Shown here one piece after another: positions 17,592-24,946 of a stretch of 32,626 nt of DNA (the stretch's first letter is position 1; each line of letters begins with the position of its first letter). The stretch is from positions 1-32,626 of the forward strand of contig CANMSL010000023.1 in assembly GCA_947500505.1 (NCBI GenBank), given 5' to 3'. The stretch comes from an uncultured Aquimarina sp. (GTDB lineage Bacteria; Bacteroidota; Bacteroidia; Flavobacteriales; Flavobacteriaceae). Position numbers and translations under genes: made by a program. The notes beneath the pieces are model-generated. The model ran no database searches. It saw only the letters and a program-made list of their open reading frames with translations, and was not told where the DNA came from.

Positions 17592-18524
17592 CTAAAAATC
17601 CAGCTTGTAAAAATCTTGTGTGTAAATTTCACAACCCAATTCTTCTTTTTGTTTCAGCAGTCCAAAATTATTTTCGGTTACTGTCCCCATATCAAAGAAT
17701 TCGTATCCATCTTCTTTATATTTATTAATTAAGGATATAAAAAGATAATCTAATGCCCTATGTTTTTCACCATTGGTAGTTACAGCACCATATTGGGACT
17801 TTACTACCTTTTTAGTCTTAAAGATAGTGATGCCTGCAAGGATTTCATTATCTAAGCGAATTACAAATTGTTTTATAGAATCTGGAAATTTCTTTCTGAG
17901 CAAATGAATTTCCTCTAAGGAATGTACGGGTTTTGTATGATGCTTTTCTTCTAATCTCGGAATCAAAACATCATTCCAGAATTCAGAAAAATCATCTGCT
18001 TCTTCCAACACATAACCTATACCTTTTCTTTTTTCATAATGCTTTAATTTACTTTTATGAATAGTAATAGGCAAACTATAATTTATTGCTAGATTAAGGT
18101 CTCTACGATAGAGTTTAGCTCCAAACTCTGAAAAGAAAAACGTAAATTCATTAGAAGGTCGTTGATGATAAAAAACTGGTATTGACTTGATATATATACT
18201 AACAACTTTATGAGTACGAAGAAAAACTATGATATCAGAAATCACGTTTTTTACCTTTTCTCCCCCTATACTATTTCCTAATAACAAACCTCCATAAGTA
18301 AGTCCCAGATGAGAATGTACTTCTTCATTCATTATATTGGCCGGAAAAACTGCGACTAATTTTGATTGGTCATAAATCATTAGGGAAAAATCCTGGAATC
18401 GATCTGAATGATATTCCATAAAATCCCTATGAAAAAGAAATGTGCCATTTTTGGAATCATCTATAAAAGTATTCCAAAGTGAATAATTATCCTTTTGATA
18501 TTGCTTAATCGTATACGTATGCAA
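17592..18524 (-). CDS. FemAB/GNAT-like acyltransferase
   Basis: A 310-residue protein of the FemAB/GNAT (acetyltransferase-6) type. It shows KNGTFLFHRDFMEYHSDRF at the start, a first GNAT-like half ending near residue 130, and a second half with YGAVTTNGEKHRALDYLFISLI (about 240-262), FFDMGTVTENNFGLLKQKEELG and a closing beta segment. Such proteins transfer acyl or aminoacyl groups to amines, in peptidoglycan, glycans or lipids. In this setting the free amino group made by FdtA/FdtB is an attractive acceptor, but that is inference. It converges with the GT gene at 16443-17588 (3-bp gap). Confidence 0.7.
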   Translation of the reverse strand: MHTYTIKQYQKDNYSLWNTFIDDSKNGTFLFHRDFMEYHSDRFQDFSLMIYDQSKLVAVFPANIMNEEVHSHLGLTYGGLLLGNSIGGEKVKNVISDIIVFLRTHKVVSIYIKSIPVFYHQRPSNEFTFFFSEFGAKLYRRDLNLAINYSLPITIHKSKLKHYEKRKGIGYVLEEADDFSEFWNDVLIPRLEEKHHTKPVHSLEEIHLLRKKFPDSIKQFVIRLDNEILAGITIFKTKKVVKSQYGAVTTNGEKHRALDYLFISLINKYKEDGYEFFDMGTVTENNFGLLKQKEELGCEIYTQDFYKLDF

Positions 18525-18608
18525 AATAATTATTTGGGAAAGTGAAAATAGCCAATTTGTTTGAGTATCCGGAATATAAGCCTTACTTTTATTCTATAAG
18601 AAATCAAG

Positions 18609-18842
18609 CTATGCTTCTTTTCTTAGAAAAAGGTAATAAAAATTTATACCAGCAATTGCCGTGTTAGTAATAATTATTGGTAACGACCAATTGAGTAATA
18701 CCCCATAAATTACAAAAGCCACACACCCCACTATATTTATAAGTCGAAGTTTTTTGATGTTACGCATTAGAAAGGATATGAGCACCATAAATGATGCAAA
18801 ATATCCAACTAATTCTACCACGAGATTTTGATCTGAAAACAT
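18609..18842 (-). CDS. Small three-helix membrane protein, YgjV-like
   Basis: A 77-residue protein made almost wholly of three hydrophobic helices (about 9-26, 34-50 and 53-71) joined by a short basic loop (MRNIKKLRLIN). The FASFMVLISFLMRNIKKLRLINI pattern resembles the bacterial inner-membrane YgjV family, which is of unknown function. It precedes the FemAB/GNAT-like gene on the same strand by 84 bp and may be co-transcribed. Composition and codon use look normal for a real small gene. Confidence 0.65.
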   Translation of the reverse strand: MFSDQNLVVELVGYFASFMVLISFLMRNIKKLRLINIVGCVAFVIYGVLLNWSLPIIITNTAIAGINFYYLFLRKEA

Positions 18843-19017
18843 GAATTATTGTATTTTATCGATTAAATATGTATTTTACCGGTATTTTAAAGGTTTTTAC
18901 AAGATTTTAGTCGGCATAAGCGAGTATTTTTGCTGAAAGTAAAGAAGCTTAAAAATAAACTAAGTACCCCTCAAATACGAATTGATCCCAAAACCGTAAT
19001 TACCCCAAAATTTTGAC

Positions 19018-19047
19018 AAAAAATCCCGAGTTTCCTCGGGATTTTTT
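19018..19047 (-). terminator. Rho-independent terminator after bipA
   Basis: A strong hairpin: AATCCCGAG and CTCGGGATT pair around a 4-nt TTTC loop, and flanking A and T runs extend the stem to about 13 bp. On the minus strand it lies 24 bp after the bipA stop and is followed by a T run. Its symmetry lets it work in both directions. Confidence 0.85.
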
Positions 19048-19070
19048 ATTTGTATATTTTGGAAATCAGA

Positions 19071-20870
19071 TTATACGATCTTATTTCTTTTACGTTCTAC
19101 TTCTGTTAAGAATACTTTTCTTAATCGTAGATAATTAGGAGTAACTTCTACATATTCATCTTTTTGAATATATTCTAAAGCTTCCTCCAAAGAAAATTTA
19201 ATAGCAGGAACAATCTTTGCTTTATCATCGGCTCCTGAAGAACGTACATTTGATAACTTCTTGGTCTTAGTGACATTGACCGTCATATCATCTCCACGAG
19301 AATTTTCTCCGATCACCTGTCCTTCATAAATATCTTCTCCCGGATCGATAAAAAACTTTCCTCTTTCCTGTAACTTATCGATTGAATATGGAATCGCAGT
19401 ACCTTTTTCCATAGAAACTAAAGAACCATTAATACGTCCCGGAATATCTCCTTTCAAAGGTTGGTATTCTTTAAAACGATGTGCCATTATAGCTTCACCT
19501 GCAGTAGCAGTCAGCAATTGATTACGCAATCCTATAATTCCTCTAGAAGGGATCAAAAATTCACATATCATACGGTCGCCTTTTGCTTCCATACTTAACA
19601 TCTCCCCTTTACGCAGTGTCACCATTTCAACCGCTTTCCCAGAGACATTTTCCGGTAAATCAATGGTCAATTCTTCAATCGGTTCGCATTTTACGCCATC
19701 AATTTCTCTGATGATAACCTGAGGTTGCCCGATCTGTAATTCATATCCTTCACGACGCATCGTTTCGATCAACACAGATAAATGTAAAACACCTCGACCA
19801 AAAACCATGAACTTATCTGCACTGTCAGTTTCATTTACCCTAAGTGCGAGGTTTTTCTCTAATTCTTTTTCTAATCTTTCTTTGATATGTCTGGAAGTAA
19901 CAAATTTTCCGTCTTTACCAAAAAACGGAGAGTCGTTAATAGTAAACAACATACTCATTGTAGGCTCATCGATTGCAATTGTCTTCAACCCTTCTGGGTT
20001 TTCGATATCTGCTACAGTATCTCCGATCTCAAATCCTTCCAAACCTACTAAAGCACAAATATCTCCTGCTTGTACTTCATCTACTTTCATTCTTCCTAAA
20101 CCTTCGAAGGTATGAAGCTCTTTTATTTTAGATTTCTTGATAGTCCCATCGCGTTTTACTAATGACACCTGCATTCCCTCAGTCAATTTTCCTCTCTGTA
20201 AGCGACCGATTGCTATTCGTCCTGTGAATGATGAGAAATCCAGTGACGTAATTAACATCTGTAATGTTCCTTCTTCAATTTTTGGAGATGGAATGTGTTC
20301 CATCACCATATCCAATAATGGTTCAATACTATCTGTTTCTTTCTGCCAATCATCACTCATCCAGTTGTTTTTTGCAGAACCATATACCGTCGGAAAATCT
20401 AACTGCCACTCTTCTGCACCTAATTCAAACATCAGATCGAATACCTTTTCGTGAACTTCATCCGGAGTACAGTTTTCTTTATCTACTTTATTTATGACTA
20501 CACAAGGCTTTAGACCAAGATCAATAGCTTTTTGTAAAACAAAACGTGTTTGTGGCATCGGTCCTTCAAAAGCATCTACCAATAATAAAACTCCATCAGC
20601 CATATTTAAAACACGCTCCACTTCTCCTCCGAAATCGGCGTGACCCGGTGTATCTATGATATTGATTTTTGTTCCTTTGTAAGTAACAGAAACATTTTTG
20701 GAAGTGATCGTTATACCTCTTTCGCGCTCCAGATCATTGTTGTCCAAAATTAAGTCTCCTGTATTTTCGTTTTCACGAAACAATTGACAGTGATACATAA
20801 TTTTATCCACCAAGGTAGTTTTACCGTGATCTACGTGAGCAATAATAGCAATATTTTTTATAGCAGTCAT
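19071..20870 (-). CDS. typA: Translational GTPase BipA/TypA
   Basis: A 599-residue ribosome-associated GTPase of full family length. The G motifs are intact: AHVDHGKTT (G1), GITITS with the switch-I Thr (G2), DTPGHADF (G3) and NKVD (G4). After the GTPase domain come the EF-Tu-like domain 2 (SLDFSSFTGRIAIGRLQ), domains III and V, and the BipA-specific C-terminal domain. BipA assists 50S ribosome assembly and translation under stress. The gene stands alone, with its own terminator downstream and a -7 element (TACATTTG on the minus strand) upstream. Confidence 0.97.
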   Translation of the reverse strand: MTAIKNIAIIAHVDHGKTTLVDKIMYHCQLFRENENTGDLILDNNDLERERGITITSKNVSVTYKGTKINIIDTPGHADFGGEVERVLNMADGVLLLVDAFEGPMPQTRFVLQKAIDLGLKPCVVINKVDKENCTPDEVHEKVFDLMFELGAEEWQLDFPTVYGSAKNNWMSDDWQKETDSIEPLLDMVMEHIPSPKIEEGTLQMLITSLDFSSFTGRIAIGRLQRGKLTEGMQVSLVKRDGTIKKSKIKELHTFEGLGRMKVDEVQAGDICALVGLEGFEIGDTVADIENPEGLKTIAIDEPTMSMLFTINDSPFFGKDGKFVTSRHIKERLEKELEKNLALRVNETDSADKFMVFGRGVLHLSVLIETMRREGYELQIGQPQVIIREIDGVKCEPIEELTIDLPENVSGKAVEMVTLRKGEMLSMEAKGDRMICEFLIPSRGIIGLRNQLLTATAGEAIMAHRFKEYQPLKGDIPGRINGSLVSMEKGTAIPYSIDKLQERGKFFIDPGEDIYEGQVIGENSRGDDMTVNVTKTKKLSNVRSSGADDKAKIVPAIKFSLEEALEYIQKDEYVEVTPNYLRLRKVFLTEVERKRNKIV

Positions 20871-20891
20871 ATACGCCTGAATTTAAGGGTG

Positions 20892-20899
20892 CAAATGTA
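20892..20899 (-). promoter_or_regulatory. -7 promoter element of bipA
   Basis: The minus strand reads TACATTTG, an exact match to TAnnTTTG, 21 bp upstream of the bipA ATG at 20870. The leader would be very short. No clear TTTG -33 element is found at the usual spacing. Confidence 0.5.
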
Positions 20900-21131
20900 C
20901 GTTATATTTTGATAGGTTGTATATTAAATTAAAAATATTAAAAAAGCCTAAAAATCAAGTATTTAAAACCTGTATTTGAAGCTATTTATTCTTTTAAACT
21001 CAAATTATGTATCGGAACTTTATGGTAGGTCTTTTTATTGCAAAAAACCAAAACAGGTCGGCTCGCACAATAATTATTATAACCTTCTTACTTCTTGCTA
21101 TATAATCTTTTCATTCAATTGTTAAAACAAG

Positions 21132-21139
21132 TATCTTTG
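21132..21139 (+). promoter_or_regulatory. -7 promoter element of kdsA
   Basis: TATCTTTG is an exact Bacteroidota -7 consensus match, 18 bp before the kdsA ATG. A weak TTTT at 21108-21111 sits 20 nt upstream at the -33 position. The rest of the 287-bp gap between bipA and kdsA holds nothing else that I recognise. Confidence 0.55.
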
Positions 21140-21157
21140 CATTCTTAAAATATCGAT

Positions 21158-21976
21158 ATGAAACTTTCTAAGATCAAAAATCTAAAAAACCTGGATGCTG
21201 ATAATTTTTTTCTTCTTGCCGGACCTTGTGCTATTGAAGGAGAAGAAATGGCTTTAAAAATCGCGGAAAAAGTAGTAGAAATTACTTCTAAGCTTAAAAT
21301 TCCATATGTTTTCAAAGGTTCATTTAAGAAAGCAAATCGTAGTCGTATTGATAGTTTTACAGGTATTGGAAATGAAAAGGCTTTAAAGATCTTACGTAAA
21401 GTTGGAGAAACTTTTGAAGTACCGACTGTAACAGATATCCACGAAAATGACGATGCTGCGATGGCAGCAGAATATGTTGATATTTTACAGATTCCTGCAT
21501 TTTTGGTGAGACAAACAGATTTAGTAGTAGCAGCCGCTAAAACCGGAAAAACTGTAAACTTAAAGAAAGGACAATTTATGAGTCCGGAGGCGATGCAACA
21601 TGCAGTTAGGAAAGTAAAAGATAGCGGTAGTGATCTGGCAATGATTACAGACAGGGGAACTATGTTTGGATATCAGGATATGATCGTAGATTTTAGAGGA
21701 ATCCCAACGATGAAGGAGTATGCCACGACAGTGCTGGATGTTACGCATTCCTTACAACAACCTAACCAGTCTAGCGGAGTAACAGGTGGTAGACCTGATA
21801 TGATAGAGACGATTGCACGTGCCGGAGTAGTGACCGGAGTAGATGGACTCTTTATGGAAACACATTTTGATCCTGCTAATGCTAAAAGTGATGGAGCAAA
21901 TATGCTAGACCTTCAGTATTTAGAAAAACTATTAAGTAATTTAGTTGCGATCAGACAGACCGTTAATTCATTATAA
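21158..21976 (+). CDS. kdsA: 3-deoxy-8-phosphooctulonate synthase (KDO8P synthase)
   Basis: A 272-residue DAHP/KDO8P-synthase TIM barrel. LLAGPCAIEG near the start, FKGSFKKANRSR (phosphoenolpyruvate and phosphate site), ITDRGTMFGYQDMIVDFR and FMETHFDPANAKSDGANML near the end are standard KdsA segments. It condenses phosphoenolpyruvate with arabinose-5-phosphate to give KDO-8-phosphate for the lipopolysaccharide inner core, so it is functionally linked with the polysaccharide genes at 7-18 kb, though it is not in the same operon. The 3' end overlaps the convergent DUF1801 gene by 14 bp. Confidence 0.96.
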   Translation: MKLSKIKNLKNLDADNFFLLAGPCAIEGEEMALKIAEKVVEITSKLKIPYVFKGSFKKANRSRIDSFTGIGNEKALKILRKVGETFEVPTVTDIHENDDAAMAAEYVDILQIPAFLVRQTDLVVAAAKTGKTVNLKKGQFMSPEAMQHAVRKVKDSGSDLAMITDRGTMFGYQDMIVDFRGIPTMKEYATTVLDVTHSLQQPNQSSGVTGGRPDMIETIARAGVVTGVDGLFMETHFDPANAKSDGANMLDLQYLEKLLSNLVAIRQTVNSL

Positions 21977-22325
21977 ATTTTTCGTTTCTAAACGCATATG
22001 CCTGGTTCAAAATAGACACCACAATATTTTCCTTAATTTCTTCTGATGCCCGATAGCGTAGGGATTTTACATATTTTCTTTTGTCTGCTTCCAGTTTATC
22101 TACGTGATCTGTAAAATATTGAGCTCCCCAAAAACCAACATCTACATATCCCTTTGTAACGTTTAGATAACAGATTGGACTTTTACCAACATAGTAAAAA
22201 GGTACTTTCCATTTGAATAATAACTCAGCTTCTGGTAATGTAGTCTCAATGATAACCTGTAGATGAAGCAAGATTGATTTAAAAGGTTCCGGTTGATTTA
22301 GTATATACTCCTCTGCTGGCTTCAT
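21963..22325 (-). CDS. DUF1801 domain protein
   Basis: A 120-residue cytosolic protein of the DUF1801 (YdhG-like) family. The PEPFKSILLHLQVIIETTLPEAELLFKWKVPFYYV start and the GYVDVGFWGAQYF and KSLRYRASEEI segments are typical. Function is unknown. It overlaps kdsA tail to tail by 14 bp. Its ATG is 98 bp from the divergent membrane-protein gene. Confidence 0.8.
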   Translation of the reverse strand: MKPAEEYILNQPEPFKSILLHLQVIIETTLPEAELLFKWKVPFYYVGKSPICYLNVTKGYVDVGFWGAQYFTDHVDKLEADKRKYVKSLRYRASEEIKENIVVSILNQAYAFRNEKFIMN

Positions 22326-22370
22326 TTTATAAATGGATCTTTTGTATTATTCATTAAATCTAAAAAATCA

Positions 22371-22421
22371 TTTGCACAATTCAATATTTTAATTTTACTT
22401 TGTATTTCAAAGTACTTTAAA
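22371..22421 (+). promoter_or_regulatory. Promoter and palindromic operator, copy 1
   Basis: TTTG at 22371-22374 and TTACTTTG at 22395-22402 (one base from TAnnTTTG) are spaced by 20 nt, as in Bacteroidota promoters. The imperfect 17-bp palindrome ACTTTGTATTTCAAAGT (22397-22413) overlaps the -7 element and the likely start site. A further half-site makes AAAGTACTTT. The block 22391-22421 recurs at 23454-23484 with one mismatch in 31 bases. The palindrome ends 9 bp before the ATG at 22423. The winged-helix protein encoded at 23118-23411 is the obvious candidate ligand. Confidence 0.75.
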
Positions 22422-22422
22422 T

Positions 22423-23028
22423 ATGAGCACAGAAGATTATTTAAAAGATATTACAGAGATCAAGGTCTTGATGGATAAATCATCCAGATTTTTTTCTTTA
22501 AGTGGCCTATCAGGCATATTAGCAGGAATCTATGCCATCGTCGGAGCGGCGATAGCATATTATCTTGTAAGCATTAGTGGAAGAGATTATCTCATTCTAC
22601 ACGGAAAAATTTTTAATTATATCCTGATTGATCTGGTTGCTATAGCATTCTTAAGCGTGTTGACTGCAGCTTTATTAAGTAGTAGAAAAGCAAGAAAAAA
22701 TAATGAGACTTTATGGAATAGTGCTTCCAGAAGGTTACTTACAGCTTTTCTTATTCCGTTAATAACCGGAGGTATCTTTATCATTATAAAAATTTATAAT
22801 CATCACTACGGACTTACGGGTTCTTTAATGCTGATATTCTACGGATTAGCACTCGTCAACGCTTCAAAATACACTATTGGCAATGTAAAATATTTGGGAT
22901 ATGTAGAAATTATATTAGGTTTGATATGTGCTGTATTTCCAACCTATGGTTTTTGGTTCTGGGTGCTTGGGTTTGGAGTAATGCATATCCTATATGGTAG
23001 TTTGATTTATTTTAAACACGATAGATAA
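22423..23028 (+). CDS. Membrane protein upstream of the winged-helix regulator
   Basis: A 201-residue integral membrane protein with about six helices (roughly 25-48, 63-85, 107-126, 131-145, 155-170 and 172-195) after a short charged N-terminus (MSTEDYLKDITEIKVLMDKSS). I do not recognise a functional family. It begins right after the promoter and operator block, and the winged-helix regulator gene follows by 89 bp with no palindrome of its own, so the two are probably one transcription unit. A role as a sensor or envelope-stress partner is speculation. Confidence 0.75.
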   Translation: MSTEDYLKDITEIKVLMDKSSRFFSLSGLSGILAGIYAIVGAAIAYYLVSISGRDYLILHGKIFNYILIDLVAIAFLSVLTAALLSSRKARKNNETLWNSASRRLLTAFLIPLITGGIFIIIKIYNHHYGLTGSLMLIFYGLALVNASKYTIGNVKYLGYVEIILGLICAVFPTYGFWFWVLGFGVMHILYGSLIYFKHDR

Positions 23029-23117
23029 ATTTCAATAAAACATTTACAGTTTGTAATAATTTAGCAACGTAATAACGAAAAAAGGTTAAACTACATTCTC
23101 AGCTGGAAAACAAGAAA

Positions 23118-23411
23118 ATGGGTAGTATAATTAACAACATAAATAAAGCATTTGATCATCGGATTCGGTTGGGCATTATGTCTATCCTGATGGTCAATGA
23201 ATATGCTGATTTTAAAATGCTAAAAGAATTGTTAGGAGCTACAGATGGTAACCTAGCTAGTCATACGAAAGCGTTAGAAAAAGAGGAATATGTTTTAGTT
23301 GAAAAATCATTTATCGGACGAAAACCCAATACGCGCTATAGCACTACCAAAAAAGGTCGTGAGGCATTTAAAAAGCACATAGATGCCATAGAAAAACTAT
23401 TAAAACAATAA
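23118..23411 (+). CDS. Winged-helix transcriptional regulator
   Basis: A 97-residue single-domain winged-helix protein (HTH_34/MarR-like). RLGIMSILMVNEYADFKMLKELLGATDGNLASHTKALEKEEYV is helices 1 to 3 with the recognition helix at about 47-58; GRKPNTRYSTTKKGREAF is the wing and following helix. No ligand domain is present, so it probably works as a dimer. The two nearly identical palindromes at 22397-22413 and 23460-23476, before the two transcription units that flank it, are the likely targets, which would make it an autoregulator. Its neighbourhood with creD is typical for this family in Bacteroidota. Confidence 0.88.
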   Translation: MGSIINNINKAFDHRIRLGIMSILMVNEYADFKMLKELLGATDGNLASHTKALEKEEYVLVEKSFIGRKPNTRYSTTKKGREAFKKHIDAIEKLLKQ

Positions 23412-23415
23412 GATC

Positions 23416-23450
23416 TCGACTATACCGAATGTGGGAGTCGATATTTTTTT
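23416..23450 (+). terminator. Candidate terminator after the regulator gene
   Basis: TCGACT (23416-23421) pairs with AGTCGA (23436-23441), with a further CC/GG pair inside after a small internal loop, followed by ATATTTTTTT. It starts 5 bp after the regulator stop and ends before the second operator. It would separate the two units of the locus. The stem is short, so it may be leaky. Confidence 0.45.
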
Positions 23451-23453
23451 ATC

Positions 23454-23484
23454 AATTTTACTTTGAATTTCAAAGTACTTTAAA
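23454..23484 (+). promoter_or_regulatory. Palindromic operator, copy 2
   Basis: The palindrome here is perfect: ACTTTGAATTTCAAAGT (23460-23476), centred on one T. The 31-base block is identical to that at 22391-22421 except for one base. TTACTTTG (23458-23465) would be the -7 element; unlike copy 1, no TTTG lies 20 nt upstream. It ends 15 bp (palindrome) before the ATG of the COQ4-like gene at 23492. Confidence 0.72.
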
Positions 23485-23491
23485 ACTAACA

Positions 23492-23959
23492 ATGAGATCA
23501 ATCATATTAGAAATTTTATACGAATGGAGTAAGATTCCATATCAAAGATGGTTCAAAAAAGAAACTCCGTGGGATATATCTGTATCCCAATTATTAAGGT
23601 ATCCCAAAAACAGCCTTGGTTTTCACTTAGGAAGTTTTTTATTACAACATGATTTCAGCCCACAGCCCAAGCTAGAAAATCACGATGTGTTTCATGTATT
23701 GACTAAAACAGGAATTACTGTACCCGAAGAAATATTCATGCAGTACTATCTTCTTGGCAACGGAAAGAAGAGTGTATATCTCTATACAGTAATTTTCATT
23801 GGCACCCTACTCTATCCGGATAAATTAAAAATGTTCAGAGTAGCTTTTAGAAAAGGCTGTGATGCATACACATTCTATTCGCTAGATTTCAAAAAATTAC
23901 TAAACCAACCATTAAACACCATACGAACTACCTTTCTAATTTCTACAGTATGCAAATAA
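23492..23959 (+). CDS. COQ4-like protein
   Basis: 155 residues from the ATG at 23492. The frame is open to 23429, but that would run through the operator, so the later ATG is preferred. His64-Asp65-x-x-His68 followed by 11 residues and Glu80 (HDVFHVL...PEE) is the exact HDxxHx11E metal-binding signature of COQ4, a ubiquinone-synthesis protein. It is shorter than eukaryotic COQ4 but keeps the helical core. Flavobacteria are known for menaquinone rather than ubiquinone, so the real substrate is open. It starts the operon that ends with creD. The next gene overlaps its 3' end by 10 bp. Confidence 0.8.
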   Translation: MRSIILEILYEWSKIPYQRWFKKETPWDISVSQLLRYPKNSLGFHLGSFLLQHDFSPQPKLENHDVFHVLTKTGITVPEEIFMQYYLLGNGKKSVYLYTVIFIGTLLYPDKLKMFRVAFRKGCDAYTFYSLDFKKLLNQPLNTIRTTFLISTVCK

Positions 23960-24267
23960 CACAATCAACAAACCGAAATGCTCTTATGGTTGCTACTTTT
24001 AGTTTCCTGTTAGGCACAATACTATTATTAGTACACCTCATTATTCCGTGGGAACAAATAATAATTATCGGACTTTTTTATGTTTTGGTCGCATCGGTCT
24101 TTAATGGAATTACATTTATAGGATTACTCGCCAATGCTATCATAAACTATCAGTATTACAGGGAAAACCTTATGACCATAGTAGTATTCCTGCTTAATAT
24201 TCCGATTGCCCTTGGATACTTTTTTATAGTTATTAATAACCCTTTTCATAACTCTGTTTTATCATGA
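23950..24267 (+). CDS. Small three- to four-helix membrane protein
   Basis: A 105-residue protein with hydrophobic segments at about 12-31, 35-58 and 76-95. I do not recognise the family. It overlaps the COQ4-like gene by 10 bp and the DUF1361 gene by 4 bp (ATGA), so it is surely an operon member and co-translated. The ATGA overlap supports both the stop and the next start. Confidence 0.7.
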   Translation: MQITQSTNRNALMVATFSFLLGTILLLVHLIIPWEQIIIIGLFYVLVASVFNGITFIGLLANAIINYQYYRENLMTIVVFLLNIPIALGYFFIVINNPFHNSVLS

Positions 24268-24917
24268 AAATTTTTCATAAGCAATTACCATTTATCAAAG
24301 GTTTTAGCATCGCAGTAACCTTTAGCCTATTACTTTTACTGATAAGAATCACAAGATTAGAATCCAATTTTTTCTTATTCCTTGTTTGGAATCTGTTTTT
24401 AGCATGCATCCCATATGGAATAACTACCATCTTAAGTTTCAGAAAAATACATGAAAATAAACTGCTGTTTGGAACCGGATTTATCCTTTGGTTGGCTTTC
24501 ATTCCTAATGCTCCTTATATCCTTACAGATTTACAGCACATCCGCATAAGCACCCTAAAGTCAGTGTGGTTTGATGTATTACTCATTCTATCCTTTGCTA
24601 TTAATGGCCTAATTGTGGGTTTTACTTCCTTACAAACAATGCAAGTACTCCTTCGGAAACATTTTTCAAAGAAAACAACTTATTTCATAACTCATTTGGT
24701 ACTATTACTAAGTGGTTTTGGGATTTATATAGGAAGAATTCTACGATGGAACAGCTGGGATCTACTACAAAATCCGCTGGAGATTATGGGTGATATATTT
24801 CAACGAATAAGATTTCCGATAGAACACATCAATACCTGGGCATTTACACTAGGATTTGGCGGTTTTTTAATTATAACCTACCACCTGATTCAGTATTATC
24901 AAAAAGAAAATAACTAA
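24264..24917 (+). CDS. DUF1361 membrane protein
   Basis: A 217-residue membrane protein with about six helices. The DUF1361 signatures are clear: LWLAFIPNAPYILTDLQH (about 75-92) and IGRILRWNSWDLL (about 156-168). Function is unknown. It overlaps the previous gene by 4 bp and lies 29 bp before creD. Confidence 0.85.
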   Translation: MKIFHKQLPFIKGFSIAVTFSLLLLLIRITRLESNFFLFLVWNLFLACIPYGITTILSFRKIHENKLLFGTGFILWLAFIPNAPYILTDLQHIRISTLKSVWFDVLLILSFAINGLIVGFTSLQTMQVLLRKHFSKKTTYFITHLVLLLSGFGIYIGRILRWNSWDLLQNPLEIMGDIFQRIRFPIEHINTWAFTLGFGGFLIITYHLIQYYQKENN

Positions 24918-24946
24918 AAAGTATATCATTATAAATTTCGAAAACT

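Noticed and set aside
23429..23491. A longer N-terminus for the COQ4-like protein
   Set aside because: The extension would encode the promoter and palindromic operator block; the ATG at 23492 fits the family and the 15-bp spacing from the operator.
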